64,000 nucleotides of DNA from Anticarsia gemmatalis (GCF_050436995.1 NC_134747.1:6269501-6333500), one strand, 5' to 3'; positions 47,585-59,971 are shown, counted from the stretch's first letter. Notes: generated by a model not told the origin, from the sequence alone. Made by a program: numbers and translations.

Positions 47585-48048
47585 TTTCGCTTCATTTGAG
47601 TTGATAAAGTATCGTAATATTTACAAGCTAACAAAATTCTTACCGACGAGTCGAGTGACGAATACTTTTTAAGAAACTACGATTCGTAAACTCACAACAC
47701 GAGCGGCGGTACACGATACAATTTTTTTGACATAATGCAAGGCTGATCAATCAAATGATCAGCCGAATGACATTTGTGAGTAGTGTTGCCAGTTAATTGC
47801 TAAAGTAGGTCAAGTCCTAAAAGGCTCCTTTTCACACTACTCGTAAAACGTGGAAAATATCAGACCGTTTTCTGCTGTTTACTTTTTTCATTTATTGCAA
47901 CCCTGGAGATTTCCTATGTTTGATAGTTTGTGGTTAAAATTCTCAACATGGTAACCCTTTACAATTCTTTTGTGAATTCGTCGTCAAAATAGAGGGCTAA
48001 AATTCCAGGATTATTGCAGTTCAATCGAAACTTTAGAACAAAACAATA
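47585..48048. promoter_or_regulatory. Shared upstream region of DOLPP1 and DNAJC7
   Basis: Start codons of the divergent genes are 464 bp apart, so both promoters and 5' UTRs must lie here. No TATA box stands out. A bidirectional promoter is likely but inferred. Confidence 0.55.
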
Positions 48049-51000
48049 ATGGCAGACTCAGAAGTGGCTGACTTGGATTTAACAATCGATAGTTTAGTTC
48101 CGAAGAGCCCCGAGAGGTAAAATAAAACAAATGTTTGTAACTTGAAAAAGGCGATTTCTTCCTTCATTGTAAAACATGCTTACAATTTCGTAACTATGAT
48201 TTAATAAAAATATTCCATAGGGGGTAATTTGTGGTGGTATAGTGATAATCTGATTATAGAACATAGGGTCCTTTGACATTTGACCTACTTATAGTACAAT
48301 AGCATGATCATATGTGTGGGAGTGCAAAGAAATGCAATTAGTCAGACGCATTTGTTTTGCTTTCAAGGAACTATATTATTCAAATATTGAAATAAATGGT
48401 TACCAATTGAACTATAACCCCGTATTGCGTTCTATTTACGAGTTTCAAGTTCAAGACTAATCAGCTGTGCTACAGTTTGATATTATAACACTGATAAGAA
48501 AATCAGTTTGTAGAATAAGATCATTTCCTGGGTACACCCAGGAAATTGTCTTATCAATGTCTTTAGGAGAGTATTCCTATTTTATTATTTATTTTCGATG
48601 AAAGTTAAAATGGTTTTCCTATTTTCGTTGCATAATGTAAATTACATGCACTAGTGGAACATTATCAATGAATCTGATAACAATTTCATTAATTTCTTAG
48701 GTTGGCTGAAGAAAAAAAGGAAAGTGGTAATCACTTATATAAATTCAAAAACTACAAGGGAGCTCTGGCTATGTATGATGAAGCCATACAGCTGTGTCCA
48801 GAAAATGCAGCATACTATGGAAATCGTTCTGCTTGTTACATGATGCTTGGCATGTATAAGAAGGCTTTCGAAGATGCTCAAAAAGCTGTCTCTTTGGACT
48901 CTACTTTCACCAAGGGCTATATACGCATGGCAAAATGCTGTATTGCTCTAGGTAATTATGCATCTTAATTATATTAGTTTTGTTTTCATGGAAATTTTAA
49001 GATCTAAAAAAGATAATATATGAAATCCCCGAATTCCAACTTTATCCTTGTAAACATATAGATTTTCCCTAGTATCTTAATTGTTATCCATTATCTTTTA
49101 ATTAAAATGTCAAATAAGTTAAGTGACTATTCATTCCATATACTTAACCTTGTACACTAGTTAGTACAGAATTGTAATGTTTACAACAATATTATTTGGC
49201 AGCTGTTATAACAAATGGTATTTAATACTTTCTGCTTTAATGTTTTAATTATCACTTAAGGCAACAAAAAAATTGTTTATCATGCTTATCTAAGCAATTT
49301 TTCAATACAGTAGTTTAAATGATTTGCAAGTATTTCTAGTCTAATAACTGTTATACCTGAAGGTGTTAAACACCCATGTTTAGTAGTAATAGGAAGTAAG
49401 CTTATTGTGATATACCTGGCACATTATCAAACTATTTAATGTAAATTTGAAAAATACCACTAGTGTTTTTTCCAAACTCGGAATCAACCCGAGATCCTCT
49501 TAGCATACACTAATGACCTCGCCACAGAGGCAGTCTTGTAACTAAACAAGAATATCCTATTTATATTAGAATCTAGACTAAGACATTAACTTATAACCTT
49601 TGTTTTTTTTCTAGGTGATTTACCCGGTGGTGAACAAGCTGTGCGTCGCGCTACTGAGCTGGGCGGCGCAGACTGCGCGTCCAGTGAGCGCCGAGCATTG
49701 GAAGCTCTACGTAAATTACATGAGGAGGGTCAAAGAGCCATGGAAGCTGGTGACTATCGCCGTGTTGTGTTCTGTATGGACCGCTGCCTAGATTACAGCC
49801 CTTCTTGCACTAAGTTAGTATAACATTCCTGATTCAATCATTTTTTTTTTTCCTTAGCCTATTTGAATGTCCCACTGCTGGGCAAAGGCCTCCCCTCTTC
49901 CCTTCTAAATCACCCTATCGGCGGCAAGATTCATTCATGTTATGATTAAAACTCATTCGGATTATTTATAGCCCATTGTTCCTTAGGTTGATAAAATAGT
50001 TGAATATCTGTATAAAGTGACTATTAGATTGAACGAATTAAATACGAACATTATTAATATGATAAATAATTTAGGGCGAAGCTGACAAAAGCCGAATGCT
50101 TGGCGATGCTTGGACGCTGTCAGGAGGCTCAAGAAATCGCAAATGATTCACTTCGCTTCGACAATTTTGACACTGAAGCTATCTATGTTCGTGGTTTATG
50201 CTTGTACTTTGAGGTAAGAATTAATAGTAAAACAACATTATCTTATCATCAAACTACACATTACTACAAGTACTTTTGTGATACCACCAAGCACCACAGA
50301 AATCATTTAAATATTTTTTTTATTTAAATTATATGTAAATTCACTTTGATCTTTGCTTACCCTTATGGGAAAAAGGTGTGATTTAACATAATACATATGT
50401 ATATCGTAAAAACTACTAATTTTGATGAATAGGCTATGATGTGATCTGTGAATCGTTTTTACTTCACCAATATCAATAGATCATAGATTGATGACTCAGA
50501 TTGTAGTTTTATTGACTGTGCACAATAGTTCATGTAAATTTATTTAACTATTGTTATGTCTATCAAAGATCAATAAAATGTTTATGCTGATTTATGGAAA
50601 GAGACCTTGATTTTCGGTCAGATCGAGGTTTTCGTTTTCAAATACATCAAAATTGGAACATAATAATATGAAGTAATCATATGTTCAATAATAATTATTT
50701 TTCAGGACAAAGATGAACAAGCATTCAAGCATTTCCAACAAGTCCTGCGTCTTGCCCCAGATCACAAAAAGGCTATGGAAAGCTATAAAAAGGCCAAGCT
50801 ACTTAAACAAAAGAAAGAAGAAGGTATTTATTGAAATTGTTACATTACTGACTTTTAATTTTATATAAGTTGAACCTACTGCCATGTTCTAAGCCCTTCA
50901 TAGCAAAATGTACAACAAGCAAAATGAGCACGGCACTTAAAATGTACAAATCGCATAATGTGCAAATAGCAAAAAGAGCAAATCGCATAATGTACAATAC

Positions 51001-53370
51001 GCATAATGTGCAATACTTAAAATGAACACTATACGCAAAACGAGCAAAAAGCAAAATGTACATAATACTGTTAGGGCATGTTTACAAGACCGACTCGTGG
51101 AGATTTTTTTCTTTGATCGTTAGTATCCTAAAACAAATTTTAAATGTGACTATGAGGTTGCGCAAATCAATGCTTTCCAAACAGTATTTCCGGACGGAAA
51201 TCTTTCTGGTTGTTACCATCATTATAATGCAGCTATACACAAGAAAGCAAAAAAGCTAAAGGCGAATTTGACCAAAGAGGAAAGGATGGTGGTGCGCAAG
51301 TCCTCAATTTTACCATTATTGCCGGCAAATATGATTCCTGAGGCGTGGTATGAAATCCTTGAATCATCGCCAAATACCAACGCAATGAGAGCCTTTAGAC
51401 TCTACTTCGAACGGACGTGGTATCCCAAGTTTAACCCAAAGATTCTAAGCTGTGCCAACCAACGACACCGAACAACTAGCCCTGTTGAAGGTTGGCACAG
51501 GCGTTTGAATGCCAAAATTCCGAAAAAGATAAGTTTAATGTTTTTCATTTATAAATTAAAAAAAGAAGCTATGTTCAGTGATAATAAAATTTAAAAAAGT
51601 ATATTTGAGCTGGCAATGAAAAATAGGAGAAAAGCAGACATCGTCTTTGATAAAAAGTATAAAAAAAATACTAAACAGTTTGCATATTAAAAGTATTTCC
51701 GTTAAACAATTTCTTCTACAGATGATATATACAAGACTTGCATTTTAGTTTGTTTTCTTTTAAGTTTAAATAAATAATATAATTTCAAAATCAAAATCAA
51801 AATCAACAGAATTAGTTGTTGCGCAAGTCCTCATTGCTTTGTTATTTGGTAATGATTCAAGGATTTCATACCACGCCTCATTAAGTTCCCTTTATTAATA
51901 TATAAATAAACTTATATTGAATGTGAAGTTGTTTTATTACAATGCTATATGAATCCAACAAACCCCAAACTAAGAAACGGCAGTAAGTGGTTAGTGTGAA
52001 CGAAGGCGACTATGTACATTTTGCTTTTTGCTCGTTTTGCGTATAGTGTTCATTTTAAGTATTGCACATTATGCGTATTGTACATTATGCGATTTGCTCT
52101 TTTTGCTATTTGCACATTATGCGATTTGTACATTTTAAGTGCCGTGCTCATTTTGCTTGTTGTACATTTTGCTATGAAGGGGTTCTAAGCAAACTCTAAC
52201 ATTATATTTTTGTCATCTAGGTAATGAAGCATTCAAAATGGGTAGATGGCCGCAAGCTCTGAACCTATACAACGAAGCATTGACTATTGACCCAAACAAC
52301 AAAATAGTCAATGCCAAGCTTTACTTCAACAAGGCTACTGTCTGCGCTAAATTGAATCAAGTCAAAGAAGCCGCTGAGGCGTGTACTGCTGCCCTCGAAC
52401 TTGACGAAAACTATGTGAAGGCACTGCTGAGACGTGCCAAATGTTATACTGAACTCGGCGAATTTGAGGAAGCTGTTAAAGATTACGAAAGACTATACAA
52501 GATTGATAAAAGCAAAGAAAACAAGCAACTGTTACATGAGGCTAAGTTAGCACTGAAAAAATCGAAGCGTAAGGATTATTACAAAATCCTTGGAATTGAC
52601 AAAAGTGCATCAGAAGACGAAATTAAGAAAGCTTATAGGTACTTTATAAAAAGTATTATTATGAAATAGTAATAAGTTTATCACAGCACAGATACATATC
52701 GTAATATCTAAAACATTTGTGTTGTTTTGTCGCAAGACCATCCACCACCATTCAACTATTTTAAACAGTAATATTTGCTACAAGCAATCATGTCTTTTTT
52801 AAGATTATTTTTCTATTCTTTTGCTGTAGTAAATGAATACACAATAAAAAATTACTTGTTCTAATTTACAGAAAGCGTGCTTTAGTGCACCACCCTGACA
52901 GGCACGCGGGCGCCCCAGATGTCGAGCGCCGCGAACAAGAGCGCCGTTTTAAGGAAGTGGGTGAGGCGTATGGAGTTTTAAGTGATCCGAAGAAACGCGC
53001 CCGCTATGACCACGGACAAGATCTCAATGATGATGGCTCTAGCATGGCAGGTTCGTAATAACATGTAACCAGTAATAACATTCAATAAACCCGTAATACT
53101 GTTTTATGTAGTGTAACAGATTATAATTAGATTTTTACCTATTTAACAATGATTGCCATACCATTTAACATTACAATTTATTATTAGTGTCAAGTTAGGT
53201 ACATCTTGTATTACCAATGTATATGGACTTTTGTATAAATTATTTTTTTTATTTCAGATATCGACCCTAACGTGATATTCCAGACTTTCTGCAATCGTGG
53301 TGGACAACACTTCGATTTCCACTCGGGCGGTGGGTTCCCAGGAACTGCTTTCAGCTTTAAGTTTGGCTAA
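48049..53370 (+). CDS. DNAJC7: DnaJ homolog subfamily C member 7 (TPR co-chaperone)
   Basis: This cytosolic co-chaperone links Hsp70 and Hsp90 through TPR repeats and a C-terminal J domain. Eight exons in phase (48049-48116, 48701-48951, 49615-49813, 50075-50213, 50706-50823, 52221-52638, 52872-53050, 53258-53370) encode 494 aa, the same as human DNAJC7. TPR units are seen from about residue 25 (GNHLYKFKNYKGALAMYDEA) to about 365 (YTELGEFEEAVKDYERLY). The J domain starts with RKDYYKILGIDKSASEDEIK (about 375) and carries HPD in HHPDRH (about 405). The protein ends in a Gly/Phe-rich tail (FSFKFG). The 1.4-kb intron 5 contains a MULE-type element. Confidence 0.97.
49480..49545 (-). repeat. SINE head fragment in DNAJC7 intron 2
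   Basis: On the minus strand tgcctctgtggcgaggtcat (box A region) is followed by gggttgattccgag (box B-like). It matches the head of the SINE at 60412-60622, with substitutions. Confidence 0.55.
49848..49905 (-). repeat. LINE 3' tail, reverse orientation
   Basis: The reverse complement contains ggggaggcctttgcccagca and then gtgggacattcaaataggct with an A-rich tail, the same tail as at 37995-38062. It lies in DNAJC7 intron 3. Confidence 0.7.
50894..52181 (+). mobile_element. MULE-type DNA transposon with 171-bp inverted repeats in DNAJC7 intron 5
   Basis: The element is 1,288 bp. The left arm (50894-51064) and right arm (52011-52181) are inverted copies that appear perfect over 171 bp and begin cccttcatagcaaaatg. 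Both sides carry the 8-bp duplication GTTCTAAG (50886-50893 and 52182-52189), so the insertion is well preserved. Each arm is built from short variants such as gcataatgtgcaa, gcaaatcgcataatgtac and gcaaaacgagc, giving a periodic texture. The centre encodes a truncated MULE-like transposase. Long arms, an 8-bp duplication and the coding remnant fit a Mutator-like element. Confidence 0.88.
51124..51594 (+). pseudogene. C-terminal remnant of a MULE transposase
   Basis: An open stretch of 156 codons follows an in-frame stop at 51121-51123 and ends at 51592-51594. It contains DYEVAQINAFQTVFPDGNLS followed by GCYHHY, and later RAFRLYFERTWYP and TTSPVEGWHRRLN. These are typical of the second half of MULE-domain transposases in insects. 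The N-terminal half, with the first catalytic Asp residues, is absent, so the element cannot be autonomous. Confidence 0.75.
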
Positions 53371-53551
53371 ATATATTTTATGTTCTCAAAAAAAATATTT
53401 CAACAATCAACAAACATTTAATGTTATACATAAATTAATTGGTATGTGTATACTTTATATGGAATTGGAAAGTTAATAGTTCTAGTTAAACACATGTACG
53501 TCATTCCACATTGAAAGTAATGTTTTTGAAAGAGTGATTGGAATTTTGGCA

Positions 53552-53557
53552 AATAAA
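53552..53557 (+). terminator. Poly(A) signal of DNAJC7
   Basis: AATAAA lies about 180 bp after the stop codon and just before the piggyBac element at 53668. Confidence 0.6.
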
Positions 53558-53667
53558 ATGTTTTATTTTTACCATAATTTTATAATATAACCAGATACAA
53601 ATGCTCCCTTACGTGAATAATCTGGCAAAATTCTTTCAACATATTTCGTCTGAAAGGTTGTTGTTAA

Positions 53668-54920
53668 CCCATATCTTCCCACCGCCCCATTTAAGGTGCA
53701 CTTATATTTTACACGATAAAACCTGAATGTTAACAATTAACGACAGATGTTATATTTTTATTATATACTAGACACCTTTGCAGTTAATCTAGTAGTGATT
53801 GGCAGTGATTTTGGTAATTCATATTTTTTTTATAAAATTCCGAGTTTGGTCAATTTCGAGCAACAAGAGTGGGTGGAAAAGGTACGTTATAACTATTATA
53901 TTTATTATTCATAATTTTAGTGGGGCGATGTTTTAGTAAGTAATAAGGTTATATTATCAGGTAATAATAGTAGCATAAAGTTATTTCATTTTTATATGTG
54001 AATTTAACAATGTTCTTTTCAACGCCCCATTTGAGGTGCGTTGGGAACAGAAGGCACCATGATAATTTGTTTGAACAATTTTATTTTTACATAGTTTATG
54101 TAACCTTTAGAGTTATTTCTTTCGTTTTTTTAGTTACAGGTTGAATGTTAATGAATAGTATCAGCTTTAGAAGACGATAACATTACAATTTCAGCTGATA
54201 TTTTTATCACGCCACCTGAAAATGATGATTTGAGTGACGAAGATAGTGGAAGTGAGGATGTAGGGGAGATTTATAAACTTGCGCGTCGCAAATTCTTGGC
54301 TGGAGCTGAAGTTCGACGTACGGTTTCATCATCAGAAGTTCGGAAATTATGTGGTAAGGCAATGTGGACGACTGTTTGACGTCTACGAGAAAGGCGAAGC
54401 GGTGAAGACCCCTATTTGATCCGATATGTCTGCTGCGCAGCTAAAAAAGCTAAGACTATGATCAAGAGGAAGGAAAGGATCATTATATTATCAAAACGGA
54501 ACTCAAATTTGGTGACGTGAATGCCTCAAAAGCCTAATTTTAGGAGCCGCTAATGAAGGGTTTGCGTAATTTTTCGCACATTATTCGCAATATTGCCTCA
54601 CAATTCAATATTTTTTGTTTTACTGATTGCTTTTTCATTTATTTATTTATTATTTAATATGATGACTTGCAATTCTATGTATTTGTATGACATTACATAA
54701 ATAAAAGTGATATAACATAACAACAGGTAATTTTTTCTCCATACATGTTCCAGTGGCATATTATCCCAACGCCCCATTTAAGGTGCGGTACTGAATTTCA
54801 GTTATCCTATAACCCTAAAAAATTTGCCGCCTATTTTTGTCTTATTGAAAGGCTACTTAAACTAAAAGTGTAAAGAAAACAATGTATTTTTGAATATTTA
54901 TTGCTTTGGGAAGATATGGG
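53668..54920 (+). mobile_element. Internally deleted piggyBac-type transposon
   Basis: The element is 1,253 bp and flanked by TTAA on both sides (53664-53667 and 54921-54924), the piggyBac target site. The terminal inverted repeats are cccatatcttccca and its exact complement. A 16-bp block gccccattt(a/g)aggtgc occurs three times in direct orientation, at 53684, 54024 and 54771. The internal coding remnant resembles the acidic N-terminus of piggyBac transposases. The catalytic core is missing. Confidence 0.85.
54194..54379 (+). pseudogene. N-terminal piggyBac transposase remnant
   Basis: After an acceptor-like ttcag, 61 codons read ADIFITPPENDDLSDEDSGS, then acidic and basic residues to a stop. 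The pattern IxPP-x-(D)-LSDEDSG is common in piggyBac (PGBD) transposase N-termini. The DDD catalytic domain is absent. Downstream sequence to about 54540 contains short in-frame scraps only. Confidence 0.6.
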
Positions 54921-55709
54921 TTAATCACACTTTGAGCTAGTATTGATATAATCACCTAATTTTGATTGCGTTCTGATATTTAGTACCTAATTATTATAAT
55001 ATTATGACTGATTTGGTTAAGTATCATTTGATTGTTAGCCCCCATATGAGAGGTGTAACCATGCGCTGTAATATGTATGTAATTTAATACCTAATTAATA
55101 AAACTTAAAATAACTCGTAACTACCTCGGGATCTTGTAATGGGAACATGCCTTGATAAATATCCATCTGGAGGTAATCCAACTACGGACATGGGACATGG
55201 GAAATTTTGTGAAAGTAAACTTTATTGTGTGACCAAGTTTGTTTTATTAAGTATATACAAATAACTAGACCTGCCAAACAATCGCCAATATTGTCAAAGA
55301 TGTATTTGTTTAATTAGATAAATGTACCTAATAGCTTTTACTATAACATGAATAGATAGTTGTAGGTGTAACCTTTAAGAACCAAAAATCCACTACTGGG
55401 GATATAAAACATTGTTATAAATTATTGTCACCCTTAAGACAGTGTCACGGAATTATGAGCTGTTTAAGATTGAGTCTGTGTCCAATAAGGTAGTGAATCT
55501 GGTATTTAGCATAATTTTAATAGTTCCAAGTTAATACCTAGATTTTAATTTAAAAACACTCAGTAGCTATTGTTCACTGAATTCACGATGGCATATAAAT
55601 AAAAATCCTGATAACTACTTAGATATATTTTTATTTAACCTAATTAATTAACTACTAATCTAACCAAATTAAAAGGGTATGTACAAATCCAAAGCTAAAT
55701 TGGCACTTA

Positions 55710-56417
55710 GGCTGCGTTTCCACCAGAGATGTGCGATGGAAATGTGTCGTGCGAGGATGTCTAGCTGTGCTGTGAAAATGTGTGGGTGTTTCCACCAAAG
55801 CTGTGCGATGAAAATGTGTCTACGAGGATGTGTAGCGGAGCTGTGAAAATGCGCATTATGTGTGGTGCGAGGATGCGTTGCGAAGCTGTGAAATGTATCG
55901 ACGGGGGTGCGGTGTAGTGGGAGCGGAGTAACGCGAACGCCTGCCTGCCGCTCACGTCTCACTTTGCTGTCGTTAGCGCTTGTAGTCGTACGCATGTCGT
56001 ACGGTTGCGTGGCATAATGGACGAAAAATTAATTGATTCCGTTAAAAAGTAACTCCGTATCTTCTGCTTCCATTTCTTCATCGCAAATTGTTAAATATAA
56101 AAGTATCTTCTTTTTCCAATTATCCATATCTATTTTACGCACTTCTACTTCCAACAAACTCCGTCTATGGACTGGCTGGTACAGTATGCGCAAACCTCGC
56201 AACACATCCTTCTCAACACATCCCTCGCACACATCCCTCGTACACATCCCTCGCACACATTCCTCGCTTGTTTTGTATGCGCAAAAATCTAGCTCCGCTG
56301 AGCCGTTTCCACCAGAGCTGTGCTGACCGAGGCGAGGTAAATGAAGCGATTCTATTGGTTCTTTACAAACACATCCCTCGCTACGCATCCTCGCACATCT
56401 CTGGTGGAAACGCAGCC
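55710..56417 (-). mobile_element. 708-bp TTA-flanked element, Harbinger-like, with coding scrap
   Basis: Terminal inverted repeats start ggctgcgtttccaccagaga and end with the complement, with TTA on both sides (55707-55709 and 56418-56420). Internally the phrase 'tttccaccaaagctgtgcga' and variants of 'acacatccctcgcacacat' repeat. On the minus strand an ATG at about 56130 opens a short frame (MDNWKKKILLYLTICDEEME) that may be a remnant of a transposase 5' exon. It is likely non-autonomous. Confidence 0.75.
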
Positions 56418-57358
56418 TTACACTATTGTTTATGTTAAGGCCACCTCTAGAGTATGCTGACAAAACTATCAAAAATGTAATTTTCAAAAATTTATTACAG
56501 TAGCCTCTTTTGTACTGACTAAGTGTATTGTCCCAGTTCAAATGACGTGAGGCGCTTCAGTCGATCTTGAAGCAGGTCGGTTTATATACTGCCTCTTATA
56601 TGTACAAACAACACTTCAACCACCCAACACAACACTCAATCTCTAGCCTGGATATCCCTATTTGAAGACTAGTAAAGGTGCGTAGTGTTTAGTACCATAA
56701 ATATATTCATACCTCTTTCAATTACGAGAGGTGGCTAAGGATTTTGATTCAAACAAGTGAACAACCAACAACCTTCCCCCTGCTTCTTGGTCTAACTTGA
56801 TCTTTCCAGTTTCCCTTCCTTGTCTTTTTTCCAAACTTAACTTGTAGTAATTAACAAACACGAGTTAGGCTTAGTACTTTAATCATAATAATTTACACCT
56901 ATAAAAATGTTAACACTCGAAATACAGTAGGTAGATAGGCTTTTATATATGGAGGCAAGTGTAAAAAAACTGGAAGTCTCTTAGTAGATAATCTAAATGT
57001 CACGGAACTGATTTCACTATTTTTTCTCTCGCACTGCCTTGTCACCTGGCTGCCGTTTCGATGTAGTTTTACTTTCAATGCCCTCAAACCTTAAATGCAA
57101 TAAAACAACCGCTAAGTTTATTATACCTATGTACAAACTTTTCACTTACACTGCCACCTGAAAATACGCTTATTGTTTTTTAAAGTTCTTTATGAGGATA
57201 ATAATATTTTCAAACAGACGCACGGGGAAGTTAGAGGTTGACATAAACAGCGAATGGCTTATTCATGATTCTCGGATAACGTTATTTTGCGTTGTTTAGG
57301 CTGGCTTACTGGTATTTAAGTAAAGGTAGACACTGAGCTTGTAGTTACTTAAAGGCAC

Positions 57359-58177
57359 TTACTTTTTCATCTTAAACGGCTTCTTTTTTTCAGGCTTCGG
57401 GGGTTGATGATTATTTTTAAAAGTCAATACGTAACGCTTAACGATATCAACGTTAACTGTTGTATTTTCAGGATACATGCGTTTTTTCCAAGCTTCTCGT
57501 TCTTCCATCCACATTCTTTGATACTCATACGACAGTAACCATTCTACACGAGATTTACCTTCCTGCAAAATGCGAGCTATTTAAAGGAGGCCGCCCAAAT
57601 TTATAATAGCAATCCCAGTCCCGGCGAATATAACGTGTTTTAAAATAAAAGACAATAGCAAGTAAAATGTTGCGCAGGGGAAATCGTGAAAATGAGTGGG
57701 TAAAAATATTGTTATTAGTGACTCGTGGTAGCTATAATGGCCTTGAGGATCATTGGTTTGGTATATTTGGGCATTCTCCTTTCTGCTATCATCAACCACT
57801 AACAGTAGTTATAGATATACCTACCTACCTACCTATACAGGAACAGCTGTTTGGGAATTTCATAATCTGAAGTGATGCGAATGTACCGTAAAGGTAAGTT
57901 AAGTTTCTAATGGCGGGAAAAGTCACGTGTCTAGTGTAAAATTTCTCAACAAGACTTCAACAAAAATAAGACTGGAACGCTAGACAAAATTAACGTGCAT
58001 AATCTCTTCTCTCTAATATAATCTAAGCCGAAGCGTAGTTTTGTTCGAATGTTATGGATCCCTTACCATAAACTTCCAAGGCTGGGGATTATACTTGGGA
58101 AAATCTGATGAAATAATGTTGTGAACAGGTCTACACTGTGTGGATTTTTCCCACTTAATACCGGCCATACGACCCAT
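57359..58177 (-). CDS. Unrecognised 104-aa protein, two exons
   Basis: Exon 1 (58067-58177) starts at ATG 58177 and encodes MGRMAGIKWEKSTQCRPVHN and a further 17 residues, ending in KFM at a good donor (ATG|GTAAGG). Exon 2 (57359-57562) follows in phase 0 after ttttgcag. It contains EWLLSYEYQRMWMEEREAWK, KRMYPENTTVNVDIVKRYV and a Lys/Pro-rich end (PKPEKKKPFKMKK). It is Trp/Tyr-rich, basic, and has no signal peptide or membrane segment. Short Trp-rich basic proteins of this kind are often axonemal or sperm proteins, but that is speculation. I do not recognise the family. Confidence 0.6.
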
Positions 58178-58822
58178 ATTAATAGTGATTTATATTTCTC
58201 TAAACATGTAGTAAAATAAAATTCATCAAAAAGAAAGGCTTCAAAATGACTGAAATATTATTATGACATTAAGTTCGAAATTAGAAAGTCTCTTTTTGCC
58301 AACAAACATTTTAATTTTATCCATGGACGATTTTTTCATTAGGCCAACGCCAAATAAAACCTCAATCACCATACCAAGTAGATACCTACCGATGACTTGA
58401 GACTCTCAACAGGTTGCTCTCTCCTGGGCTCTTGTTGATTTTATTTACCTATTCTAATGTTCAAGAAACAGTGGTGCTAAGTCTTCTCATTTCGCAGGAT
58501 TAGAAAGCAAATTAATATTGGTAAGCACTTTTAAGTAGGTACTGTAAGTAGGTAGGTACTTAGACATAAAAAAATCAGAGGTTCCTGTAGTTGGCAATTT
58601 TTCTAAGCACCTACCATTTTTTCTTGACCATTCTAAGACGCTTTGGGACCAATACCACAAAATTAATACTAGTCACGAGGTCTGGGAACATGTTTTTGAT
58701 GATGATGAGATACTGGACGAATTGATAACTCTAGGCTCGACTTAAATTCGAAGGTGTCGGAATGTTGGAGGAACGGTCTGAAGTTGGCAAATTTACGGCA
58801 GCCTTTGATGCCCTATCAGTTA

Positions 58823-59407
58823 TGCTGGGGCTACATTAGCGAGCGAAGATTCGTATGGTGTTGGCGCGACAAAAACATCGTGTTTGGGTATGGGCGATGT
58901 TCTTGTCTACATTAAGGCGGGCGAAGATTCGTGTCGAGTTGACGCGATGCATCGTGCCTTGTGCTGTTCAGTTTGTTGTGCGGAGACGTGAGCGGTAAAT
59001 TAAAAATGGAGGAAATAGTGGCTTTGCATTATATGTCAGTAAATTATTATTTATTACAATTGTACGAGTATCATTTACGAAATAATATGAAAAAGAGAAG
59101 AAAGAGGAGATGGTGGATGACTAGTATTCATAGAATTCTAACACTTTTTCGTTACTCCACTCCATAGTGTAAAAAATTAAATGCACGTCCGTCTCGCTTC
59201 AAAGTCTGGACGACACTGAATTGACGTAGATGTAGCCACCTAAGCGAATATTGGCGCGACAAATCCCTTTGATTCGCGCCAGTTTACCGACAGCTCCTCG
59301 ATACTACGTCGTCTTCGCCCGAATACTACGCGATGACACGATGAACCCGGCCACATTCATCGCGTTAACACGAATATTCGCCATATCCCGCTAATGTAGC
59401 CCCAGCA
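58823..59407 (+). mobile_element. 585-bp TTA-flanked element with transposase N-terminal scrap
   Basis: Inverted ends tgctggggctacattagcg face each other with TTA on both sides (58820-58822 and 59408-59410). Inside, variants of 'gcgaagattcgtgtcgagtt' recur. A short open frame ending at 59167 contains MEEIVALHYMSVNYYLLQLY and MKKRRKRRWWMTSIHRI. The RRKRRWW pattern resembles the N-terminus of PIF/Harbinger transposases. The rest of the transposase is missing. Confidence 0.75.
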
Positions 59408-59971
59408 TTAGGTACTTACTTGGGTAGGTCGCATAGGTAAGCACTATTCAGCAGTTTATCGTAAATAGACTATCAATACCTAACCCATGGATAAAATTTT
59501 AATGTCAACCGAAATTAGCGATTTAGCATTATTGTAAACTCAATGTGGAACAGCGTTTCAACCTTATCTTGTCCATGGGCCCCAAGACGAAACATTTCAA
59601 TGATCCCTAAAATAAATATGAATCTTGCTACTAGGTGAACGTTTTGACATCTAACACGCGTGTTTTAGATACTCCAAATAATCTATTAAATACTAACCCC
59701 TATATAAAAAGTACTTTATGTTAAATAATTAGTATTTAACATAGAGTACTTTTTAGCCCAGCAAAAGCAAGACCCCAAGGGGTGCGCAGATCACTGGTTT
59801 AAGAATCATTGATCGCATATAAGTAATCTTCGACAGATCGTTGAAAATTGTTGACCACCTAGTACAAGCTCTTAGTTTGGAATCAAATTACTTGCCTATT
59901 TCGGGCTGCATAGTATCTACCTGACAGATGGTAGGCATGAATAAAAACAATAAAAATGATTTTTTTAGATT

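Noticed and set aside
50900..51060. CRISPR-like regular repeats
   Set aside because: The short repeated words belong to a transposon arm in a eukaryotic intron, with no unique spacers of constant length.
50845..51063. 72-codon minus-strand frame inside DNAJC7 intron 5
   Set aside because: Translation of the periodic inverted-repeat arm of the MULE element, not a gene.
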